Origin: Apteryx mantelli
Lineage: Eukaryota; Chordata; Aves; Apterygiformes; Apterygidae
Direction of reading: 5' to 3'
Length of the DNA: 64,000 nt
Assembly: GCF_036417845.1 (NCBI RefSeq)
Contig: NC_090020.1
Location: 49,336,425-49,400,424, forward strand
Shown: piece by piece, positions 51,181 through 61,090 of the stretch
Layout of the letters: every line of letters begins with the position of its first letter
Numbering within the stretch: the first letter of the stretch is position 1
Notes under the pieces: generated by a model
Told to the model about the DNA's origin: nothing
Database searches by the model: none
What the model saw: the letters and a program-made list of their open reading frames with translations, nothing else
Program-made: the position numbers and the translations under genes

Positions 51181-54100
51181 GGTGAAAACCTTGGATGACT
51201 GTGTATTATTTCATTTTTTATCTTTAGGGACTTGGCTTTCTGAAACAGCAATGAATGAACCTGTTTCTGTTAAAGAGAATGAGACTTAGGAAAGAAGATC
51301 AATAAACAAAATGCCTAGTTGAAATAACAGTTCAAAATGATCTTTGGCATAAATTTTGGATTTGACCTGAGACTTTGTCCTAGCCATACATTGTGCAAAG
51401 CACACTGCTATAAGCACCTGCTATTCTGAAGATTTTGGCTGATACCATCTACAAAAATACTGTTTCCATCACATTGGAGAGTGCATGAAAACACAGACTC
51501 AAAAAATACCATGATTTAAGAATCTCATTTGTATCTGCCAATAAAACCAAATCTTGAACTCAACAATCCATCCTGACAGTATCTTTAAGAAATCTTCTCA
51601 TTTTACTGTGCATTAAAATCAGAATGCTTCAAGATGGAAACAGATTGCAACCCCCTTGAACAATTATGGATGGAGGGGGAAATCAGGCAAGAGTCAGATC
51701 AGAGCACAGAACTCTGGAGAGAGCTGGGTCACTTTTGCAGTGGTTTAGCATTTAGCAACTTCTAACACCAGCATCAGCAGTAGCATGACAAGAAGTCTGC
51801 AATAAGTAGCAGTCTATGCTAAACCTAAGAAGCAGCTCAGCCCCTCTCCTGAGAGTCAGGCATGCTTTCAGTCAGCATGTATATTAGAGTGCTTTCCTGG
51901 CTGTTTTCTGACCCATGGAATTCTCACTCCCAAATCAGTTCAAAGTTTCTGAGGGTATATACTCCATTATCCTTTAGATGCACTGAACTAATTTGTTGAG
52001 ATTTGGTCAGGAACTATGTACTCCTGTACATGTTATGTCTCAAATTTCATTTATGAGGAAAGGAAAAAAAATCCGCAGAACACCGAAACAATAATAAATA
52101 TTCCCTGGTAGCTCTAACACGGTAAAGTTTGTAAAGTCATCTTTTACCAGCCTTTTCCCTGGAGTCTTCCGAGCATTTTACCCACACTCAGTTTCTCTCC
52201 CCAGAAACTCAAGTCATCAAGTAAGTCTACCACCTGCAACTTACTTCCCATTAAATCTGGGCTACCTCGCATCTTTAAAGATGTAAGCATTATTACAGCA
52301 GATTGGATCCCATATTTCACCAGGCTATTAACTTCTTGACTCAAAAGGGAATAAAGCTTTCCATATGTGGCTACTCAATTACACATTTCATAGTTAATTG
52401 CCTTTATTTATTGCTTCGCAATTTGATATAAAATACACTTGATATAAATATTAATCCAATTTATGTATAGCTCAGTTACTGGCCTTTGGGATCCTCCCCA
52501 AAACAGCCCCAATTTTTTGAAAGAATTTAACTGTTAGGCTACCATGAGAACATTTTTCAGCGACAACTGGAATCATCGCTGATACTGTTGCATACATCAA
52601 CAGAAGCTGAACACAGTTGAGAGCAGATTTCCAAAAGTTAAGAACATGAGAGGGATAACACTAACATCTTTGACAAATTTTATGTCTGCAAAAGCAATCA
52701 GAGACAATTCAGTTACTGAATTGGATATGCTCTGGGCAATGCTGAGAAAGTTTGCACCATGAATCACATAGTATCAGGCATATCAGAGAACAAAATTGTT
52801 TCAACTTAGCACCAATTGGATGACTTGCTTATAGCCACTCATTCTAGAAAATAGATCCTCATAATTTTGGACGTACCAACACAAGTAGTACATACTTTTG
52901 GGAAAATTTTAGTTTTTTTTTCACAGATGTACCCTGCTTCAAAATATAAGTAATCTGTTCTATTTTGTTTTTCCTATAGGAAAATCTCTAGATTTGCTTG
53001 CAGGAGATGCATGAGCATCTGCCTTTCTACGTGCATAATAAACAGCTCAAGTATTTATCATTAGTACGCATAACAGCTCCTCGGGATGCATTCAGCTTAA
53101 ACTCTAAAAAGATTCTACAGGATTATAACAGCTAACTCTAGGAAGTCAGAGGACAAGCTCTTTATTACTAGGGTTAATATGTGCCATCTAGCCAGAAAAA
53201 GTCTTAAGAAAGTCTATGCTTACCTTTAAACATTGACAGCTGTCCTTAGATGGGGGGGCAACATGCTTTCCCTTCTATTATATAATCTTTTCATTGCTTT
53301 CTCATCTGGAGTCTAACCATGGGTATTCTTGACAATATTTCTAGATTCCTCAGCTAAACCTCTCTGAGAATGAGTTGTCTTTTTCTTTGTTTTCTTTTTA
53401 AAAATGGGGAGGAAGTAAAAATAAAGTCTTGGCTTTCCTGCAGAGATAATACATTTCCCAGCAGTGTGCAGCACATGGGCAAACTGTAGATGAATGTTAC
53501 CTTGGGAGGCTGGTTTGGCATTGGCTGAATTCAAAAGAACTTCAGACTTCAGCTGAACTTTTACTACAGCAAAGTGAGTATGTTTTAGTAATGGCATAGG
53601 GTAACTACAGGTATTTAGCAACCGATATAGGGTTAAAAATGTCTTTACAGCAGACTACCTGTCATTGTAGAAATGGCCTCAGTGAGAAATAAGGCATTCC
53701 TACTCTGGTCACAAACAGTAAGAGAGGACTGAAGACTTGGGGAAAATAACCCTCCTCCCCCATATCCCATATCACAGGAACTTTCAGGAAACAGTCAGCC
53801 CCACCAATACTGCTAGCAAGTCTATACCTTGATACTATATATCTACACAGAATTAATACATCTCTGAAATAATATTAGTCAACTAGAATTTGAACATTTA
53901 ATCTGCATTAGCAGGACTCCTGTGGAAACGATGATACAGTTTAAAAACAAACAAACAAAAAATACCCCAAAACTTTTGGTCTTACAAATTCTTAAGTTTT
54001 ATGGCACTAGCTAAAAAACATAACTGCTGGATGGCAACTGCATTAACATAAATTTTAATCACACATTTCACATTAACAGCTGCTTTTGATGTCACTTTTT

Positions 54101-54438
54101 CATTTTCGAGTGATGGCAGAGATGTATTATTTGTTCTACATTTTAGAGTATAAGAGTAAACAAGCTTACATGAAGGCTTGAGCTCTACACTGACCACAGG
54201 ACTGAACACTGACACCACGTGGCATACACCAGTAGTGCCCTGGAGTGAGTGGAGCAACATCTGCTCACGCCAGTTGAATATGGCCCTCAGAACTTAACTG
54301 ACTTTATGGTTGTAATCAATAATTTTAACAGCACAAATGTGCTGCATTACTGTGTGCAACAAGATCATATCAGTCATATCCTTAATATCTATAAAGGGTT
54401 GAAGTATGACGCTAAATACTAGGAACATTGTAAACATT

Positions 54439-54444
54439 TTTATT
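54439..54444 (-). terminator. Distal poly(A) signal of FAM174A
   Basis: A second AATAAA on the minus strand, about 545 nt after the proposed stop codon. The UTR between the two signals is AT-rich and includes a TGTATATA match (plus 54801-54808). The proximal and distal signals could be used as alternatives. Confidence 0.45.
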
Positions 54445-54834
54445 TGTACACTTAGTTTACATACAACATGTTAATTTAGTTTAAAAAAAATCTTAACACA
54501 AAAGGCAGTAGTCTGGCTTTTTGTTTGTAAAGGGTAAAGCATCTCCTCAACTAAAATCAAGTTCCAACAATACTGAAAAGTTCACAGAGGCTATGCTACT
54601 TATGTTTACTTACAATTTTACATCAGCAAAAAGTTAGTTAACATTCCAGGTTACTGTAGAAAAAAAGTGTATACCACAGTTATGGCATACAAGATTTAGA
54701 ACAAGCAAAAAATACCCTGTTTTAGAAGTAACCTCACTTCCAAATAGGTTTTGATTTTAGTGCACACTTGCTCCTTAGGCTTTACATTTAGAATTCTATA
54801 TATATACAAAAAGGTACAACAAATTGGTACAGTA

Positions 54835-54840
54835 TTTATT
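54835..54840 (-). terminator. Proximal poly(A) signal of FAM174A
   Basis: AATAAA on the minus strand (TTTATT on plus), about 150 nt after the proposed stop codon. The downstream minus-strand sequence is T/G-rich (TGTTGTACCTTTTTG), as expected for a cleavage-stimulating region. Use of this site would give a very short 3'UTR. Confidence 0.5.
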
Positions 54841-55204
54841 GCAACAAATTAAGGATGCCATAATATACACCATTTAAATTATTCCCCCAATTTCCATACA
54901 CTCTTGCTATTTTGGTTCTTATTCCTCCTATGAAGCAGTCTCTTTCTCTGGTTTCACGATTAAGTTCTTTTACTGAAAGGCACATACTTATCTGCAACAG
55001 AAGAAACACATGCAATAATCTGAAATGTCCTGTTTCAAGTGAAACTTTAGTACACACTTTTAAAGACCAAAGTTTAAGACAAAAAAGCAGAGGCACAACA
55101 TTTTATTGTTCATTCAAGTCACCTGTGTAAAATTGTAGTTATGATATTAATGAAGTGAGGCAAATTGTCATAAAACAGCATTCATTTAGACCACCCTCCC
55201 CCCC

Positions 55205-55243
55205 GAGAGAGAGAGAGAGACAGAGAGAGAGATAGAGAGAGAG
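55205..55243 (+). repeat. (GA)n microsatellite, imperfect
   Basis: GA units interrupted by single C and T bases (GACAGA, GATAGA). On the FAM174A strand this is a (CT)n tract about 215-250 nt upstream of the proposed terminal exon. Confidence 0.9.
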
Positions 55244-55374
55244 CAAGTGTGTGCAAGTACTTTCAAAAATGGTTTCCACGCTGGATATATTTTTGAAGTA
55301 GAGAGGTTAGATAGGGAATAGATACGTTATGTGCAGTAAAATAAAAGTTTAATTTAGAGTTCTAATCCCATGAA

Positions 55375-55393
55375 TTTTTTTTTTTTTTTTTTT
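55375..55393 (+). repeat. Poly(T) run, 19 T
   Basis: Simple homopolymer in intron 2 of FAM174A; poly(A) in the gene's sense. Confidence 0.88.
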
Positions 55394-58269
55394 ACTTTTT
55401 AAATCCAAATATATAAGATGTACAAACTATAAGAACAATGAAAAGATTAAAGCCCAATGAACTTCAAAGCTCCTGAGTTCCTATTCAAGCTTTGGTGTCA
55501 TTACATGACTGGAATGCTATCACAAACACCAAGTTGCACAGAATATATGCTTTACCTCATGCCTTGCCGTACAGTAAATACTGAGCACATGTAGTGATCT
55601 AATGAGGACTATAAATTTTCAATATAAGAACACTTTGAAAAATAAAGATGCCATCTCAGGATACTCTACCTCAACTAATATGTAGGCCATACTGCATGGT
55701 GGAAAACCAAAGATTTGAATTTAAAACTTAGATATGTAGTAATATGTTACTGGGCAACGATCATATTCAAGTAAGATGCCTCAAACTGAAAAGAAGCACA
55801 GAGAATAGCTACATGGATGATGAGGACAATGAGGGGACACTTAAGTCACATCTGTATTACAGCAGAGGACACTGGAGATTTTTCACAGAGCTCTGAAAGA
55901 AACGGTAACAAAACTGGGAGTAATAACCGTATCAGTACAACAATATACTGATACTGCTATACTGATTTTAGGAAAGAAGCCAATGTCTCTGCCCAGCCTT
56001 GTAAAGAGTCATATAGACTTTGCAACTAACTCAAAGTTAGCCTACAGAAATCTCTAACATAGTGCCATACAGTTATCACCTTAAATAAAGATCTTGGTTA
56101 AGTCAGAAAAAGGGAAAGCAGAGTAGATACTACTCAGTATATAAACAGGTCATAGAGAAAGAAGGAAAAAAGACAACTATTAGTATATATAACAATGCTT
56201 ATATAATTTGTTATGCGTAACAAATGCATATAAACTGACCAGAACATGTAGATTAGAAGCCTAATTTTCTGTGACTGGTGGCTAGTTTTTTAAATGCCTT
56301 CCATTAGGAGTAATGAAGGCAACAAACTTACGAACTGAATAAGCTCATTCTTGACTGTAGTTAAACAAAATTGCAACATTGGTTGCCTATGACAGCAAGG
56401 GACTGAACTCAATAACCAAGGACCCTCTTGCTATTTCTCCGATTAGTTGCTCTAAGCCTGACTGCATATTTATGCTACCTTAAAAACGGCTCTGAATCTT
56501 TGCAAACATCAGGACAAAGCTTAATGACATCTACTGAGAATATCCGAGCATCATTATCACCAACTCGTCCTCAGCATGTCTGAGTCCTTATGCATTTTGT
56601 ACTCCCTTTGGTCATTCTGGCTGGGCAGTAATATGAAGACAGATTATTGAGCTTTAATGCAGATAACTAAAAGGGTGGATTTGCAAAAGATTTAGTTACA
56701 ACATGGGGAAGAAATTAATGGGGAAAAATACATATCCAATTATAATTTTTAAATTTCTTTTTAAAGTACTTTATACTAGTTTTCAAACTTCTCTCTCTGT
56801 GCTATCACTGTTTAGGGTTTGGACAGCATTTCAGCCAGCAGTTCACCCAGATGTCTGTGTGAAAGACTCATATTATCCCACACTGTTTTTCTCATACACA
56901 AAAACACTGTTTCAAGATAAAAATTAACTTGTAAAATTGGGAGCTTCTCCCTATACAGGAGAACATAGCAAGCTCTCACTATACATAGAGTACATTCACT
57001 TTTTCTTATTGATTAAACATAACTGGAAGTACTTATTTTCTCAAGCTCCTACTACCAAAATAATGATTTTGATCACTTAAGCACTTTTTGAGCTATCCTG
57101 AAACAGTAACATTTTCTTTCTCTATTATTATGGTTATTCTCTTCTGAAGATCTTCTGTTCTGCTTAGTCAGCTTCCCTCAACAAGTTAACAGAAACATTT
57201 GCCGAGAGAAAGTGTGGTTAGGTCCTCTGATACAATTCCTGTTCTTGCAGAGTTCAACTCAGAAGTTGACATTATCAGCTCTTCTGCAAGTCAATACATG
57301 AAACCTTGGGCCTTTTCACAGCCCCACAAGTCAGAAGTAAAGGTACGCCTATGCTATAGGTTACATCAATTTATATATTTACTCCAGGGCATAACGTGTT
57401 CAAAAACTATATTCCACTCCCCCCCCGCCCCCATACACACTTTTTCAGGGCTATGACTCAGACCAATATACCAGGTTTTGTTTCACTAGCTGAAACAGAT
57501 AATTTTTTTTTTAATTAAATACAACATACTTAGAAAAAACTCTTTCAACAAAAAGATACAGTTCCTTATTAACACACTTTAGTATCCATTAACATAAATG
57601 CTTGATTTATCTGACAGCAGCTGTATCATCAGACAAATGAAACACTGCTAATGTACTTGAACTACTTATCCTATATGGCATTCTAGACGACTATTTTTGA
57701 AAAAGACTGGATCGACAATTTTCTCTCAAATATTTCCACATTGTTTGGTATAGCTAAATTAAATGATGATTCCCTGTAGTACTTAAATTTAAAGAGAGGC
57801 TGATTATTTTGAAAACAGGAGAGTTTTTTCAAACTATAACATTACATCATAATGTGAAAATTTTGTTAGATATCACAACTGAGGGCAAGTGCAGTTCAAA
57901 GTCTGCTGTCTGTCACTGTAAAGAGTTGGCTTTAATGCAAGTTAATTTCTTAAACATAAAACAAATGAATTTCAACAAAGAACCAAAAAACAAAGTGTAG
58001 TGGCAAAAACATTAAATTAGGACACAGTTCGACAAAATCTGTACTGGCACAGAAAGTAGGGCAAACCATAAGACAACCTATGAGATAAGCATCAGCTTCT
58101 AGTCACTCCCTTGACAATGAGTTTCCAAGATAATTTTGAAGGGGAAATAAAATACATAAGCATAATAGTAAGGATCTTTGGTGCAGTCCTGTTTAGATTT
58201 TAGAAGCTGTCAGGTTTGTTTCTTTTGGTTTTGCATTCTACAGCTTTTTTGTTTTGAGCAGTTAATGAT

Positions 58270-58290
58270 GCATATATATATATATATTTA
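58270..58290 (+). repeat. (TA)n dinucleotide run
   Basis: Short alternating TA stretch in FAM174A intron 2, followed by TTTATATACACACC. Confidence 0.8.
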
Positions 58291-58577
58291 TATACACACC
58301 CCAGCATCACCCCTGGACATGTTCTGTGCAGCAAAATGGGAAAAATAAAATAAAAACAAAACACCTCAGTCTAAACCATGCTTCTATCCTTAGTGTTTCC
58401 ACTTTCATTTCCTCCTCATTCATCCCATCAGGGACAAGAATGAAATACCCAAGTAACTAAAGTACATAAAGCAGGTAAGAACAGTATCTGCTTTACACGG
58501 TTTAGCTGCATCATAAGCTGTGATATGACCATAGTATATGACTCTGATTGCTTTTTTTTAAAAGCAATTTAGAAGGG

Positions 58578-58592
58578 TTTTTTTTTTTTTTT
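58578..58592 (+). repeat. Poly(T) run, 15 T
   Basis: Simple homopolymer in FAM174A intron 2, flanked by GGG and AGGGG. Confidence 0.85.
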
Positions 58593-60955
58593 AGGGGAAA
58601 ATGCTTTTCACACCACAAATGATGTGACATGACCTATTGCCAAATGCAGTAATACTAGATACATGTTAGATACTTCTACAATAAATTACTTTCATTAAAG
58701 TAAATTCTCCCCCTCAAATAGAAGTGTTTAGAAGCATAAAGGGAAAAACACACATATCAAGAAATTTGCTCATCTGAAAACCTCTGATATTATTTTGGTG
58801 ACCTTTCCCTATAGGGTCTTCCCTGCTTCTAGTTTAGGAGAAGTTAAAAGAGGAAGTTAAAAGAAACAGATGCAATGACCAACTGTTTGGGGCTCTTCTG
58901 GTAGTTAGTAAAGTACAAAAAGTACAAGACTGTTTATCTTAACACACAATATGCTTCAAGCTATGGATTTTAGATTTATCTGTAAAATGTGAATTAAGTT
59001 TAGATAGCAACCTAAGGTAAAAGATGTGGCAGCAGGACATGTTATCATACCAGTATCTGAAAGCTTAATATAATCCCCCCAAATCTCCAAAATAGGTAAA
59101 CTAAAAGTAAAAAGCAGCCAAAACAAACTAAAATACCTATGTAAATTCATAAGAGACTGTTATACTACTTATTGCATTGGAAGACATACTGCATATACAT
59201 ACCTATTTAATCTGCTAATGCTATAGCATCCTTTAGATAAAATACTGCTGAACAGCAATATTAGCCATATTGCTCCTTGAGGCTTAATATCAAATACAAG
59301 CTTGTTTAATCTCCAAATAAGCATACAAGAGCATTAAGAAGCCTTTCTAACATGAATACAATATTGTTAATTGTGTTAAATGTTAATGAGGACAAATTAT
59401 GTTACCGTGTTCATTCATAGGGTAAGAGTTGCTTGATAATCCTGTAACTATAGATTTAGAAGGAAGTATCATACTATCTGGTCATCAAATACCTCAAAGT
59501 TTAAGTATGTTGTGTTACAAGAGAGAAGTTAAGAGAATGACATCCAAAAAAAAGACATCAAGGGAATTCCTGGATATACCATGGCAATTACCTATTACAT
59601 GATCTTTATCATTTATACTGAAACAATATTATTGCCAGAAGGCAACCATAAAAGCCACAGGACTCTCCAATATGCAGAAGTGGCGATATTTCAGCTATCT
59701 TCTTTTAATGTATAGGGGAGAAATTAAGGAAAAAATAACTTTGGACATATAAATACTCACAGACTTGAGTAACTGAGTAAGAAAAAATTTCTATCTAAAA
59801 AATTTCCCTCTAAGGAGACAAATATAAGAGAAAATGAACCTTTCACTTCAAGTTCCAGAATGCCATCCAACAGCCGTTTTTTGATAAAGAGCAAAACAGC
59901 CTGACTTATGACTCCATTACTTTTAATTCATTCGGGGCACCATGCATTGCATTTGCTGAATTGTTTCTCCAAGAGTTTAATTCAATTTCACAGTAAGAAG
60001 TGTTGAGTCACTTGCCAACTGTGACCAGCAAAATAAAGATTAATCATTTTATCTCTTCTGGTATTTGGTAGTACTCAGCATTTTCACAATTCTGCTACCA
60101 GGTTTAGTATCTCTATATGTGCAGCCTGATGGAATTACCCAATTAGGAAAACTTATTTTTATTAAGTTTGAATTGCAATCCCATGTCCCAGAGGAGCTGA
60201 CAAGGGTTAAAAAGCATCTTGTCTCAATTCAAAGAGTTTTTGAACAGAAGAAAGTTCAGAATTTACGAAGAAAGACGCATTTAAACTTGACAGCTTATCT
60301 ACACATAAGAAACCTAACATTAAAAAGTTTAAAATCTTCACATCTGCAAAAAATAGGTTTCTAAGATTTTTTTTTTAAAACACAGATCACAATATTTAAG
60401 TGCAAGACAACATAACAAATTTTTTCTGTATCTGGATAGTTTCAGAGTGTGACTAAAAAATATGAACCATTCTGTGTAGCAATACCAAATCTAAAACTTA
60501 GTGCAGGATCATTATCAACTACTGATTATTTAGCAAAGAAAGTGGAACGAAGTTGCTGGAAGTGGAAACGGTAGGAGAGAATGCACAGGAAGAACTGAGG
60601 AGCCTCCAAGAAGGAAAGGAATACAAGAAATGTAAAAACTAGCAGTGGACTTGAAGACAAGCTTCAGCAATGACACCATATTTATAACAAAAATATCCTA
60701 CCTTCCTCTCCATGTCTCTGGGACTCACATGCTGAAGAAAAATGGTGCTCTGCAGTAGATCAAGAGTAGCTGAAGTACTAAGTTTATCTTCTTGCCCACT
60801 AAATTCTTGCCCATTTAAAATTCAAGTGATCTTGACAGCCCTTCTCCAACTACACGCATATGGAACACAGTAGTGAGCATTCTCAGTGAAACTGCTCCTC
60901 ATCCACACTCCTTCACTTCTATTACTAGAAGTACATTCAGCTTCTATATACAAAC

Positions 60956-61090
60956 CTTCGAGGATGATTGGCATCAAATAGTGTTGTATCATCATCTTCA
61001 TCATCTTGTTCTAATGGAGTCAACTCCATGTTTTCTATGTTTGTATCCAAAACTCCATATCTTCGGGTCTTTCTGTTTCGTCTTCTGAGC
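60956..61090 (-). CDS. FAM174A: FAM174A internal coding exon (cytoplasmic tail)
   Basis: On the minus strand this 135-nt stretch is bounded by a good acceptor (TATGTTTCAG at its 5' side) and donor (AAG|GTTTGT at its 3' side). It carries one leading base, 44 open codons and two trailing bases, so both junctions split codons. The peptide begins with a basic block ([13 protein letters not shown]), continues through [13 protein letters not shown], then an acidic DDEDDD run, and ends LFDANHPR. I recognise this as the cytoplasmic tail of FAM174A (TMEM157), a small type I single-pass membrane protein family (about 190 residues in human). The basic block fits the stop-transfer position just inside the membrane. 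The signal peptide, lumenal part and membrane span belong to exon 1, which is not in the window. The biochemical role of the family is poorly defined, so none is asserted. Reading through the donor would add only a few residues before a TGA, which supports the splice. The family call is strong; exact residue identity to other species was not computed. Confidence 0.93.

Larger units (their letters stand above)
48241..54420. other. Intergenic DNA downstream of FAM174A, no gene recognised
   Basis: AT-rich sequence between the GC-elevated block and the proposed 3' end of FAM174A. It contains an AT-only inverted repeat and a TA/CA dinucleotide stretch with a hairpin. No coding exon was recognised. 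In particular, no sialyltransferase (ST8SIA4) sequence, the expected next gene, was seen. Confidence 0.6.
54421..54991 (-). other. FAM174A: FAM174A terminal exon: stop codon plus 3'UTR (inferred)
   Basis: The preceding exon ends with two bases (AG) of a codon. A strong minus-strand acceptor (TTTCTTCTGTTGCAG) lies just before 54991, and the exon begins A-TAA. Joining gives AGA followed by a TAA stop, so the protein would end in Arg-Arg, which agrees with the FAM174A C-terminus as I remember it. Only four coding bases (54988-54991) would lie here; the rest is AT-rich 3'UTR. Two AATAAA signals on the minus strand (54835-54840 and 54439-54444) give a short (about 175 nt) and a long (about 570 nt) UTR. 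The left boundary is an estimate 15-20 nt past the distal signal. The intron to the previous exon would be about 6 kb. Weaker acceptors giving the same R-R-stop ending exist at 58773 and 58979, and another site at 55019 would extend the protein. The assignment is therefore inference from splice quality and phase. Confidence 0.62.
54992..60955 (-). other. FAM174A: FAM174A intron 2
   Basis: This is the roughly 6 kb between the tail exon and the proposed terminal exon. It is AT-rich and no other coding sequence was recognised in it. It holds a (GA)n repeat close to the acceptor, a 19-T run at 55375-55393, a 15-T run at 58578-58592, a short C-rich run near 57418-57430 and an alternating TA stretch near 58270-58290. 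Its limits depend on the terminal exon call. If the terminal exon is instead at 58773 or 58979 the intron would be only about 2 kb. Confidence 0.58.

Noticed and set aside
1..54420. Exons of ST8SIA4, the expected neighbouring gene
   Set aside because: No frame contains recognisable sialyltransferase motif sequence; the gene is presumably beyond the left edge.
58773..58979. Two other minus-strand acceptors (58773 and 58979) that would also give an Arg-stop ending to FAM174A
   Set aside because: Their pyrimidine tracts are weaker than the one before 54991, and no poly(A) signal as convincing was noted just downstream. Kept only as alternatives.
60930..60956. Read-through of the FAM174A tail exon into the intron as the natural C-terminus
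   Set aside because: It adds only a few residues unlike the family ending, and the donor consensus at the exon end is good.
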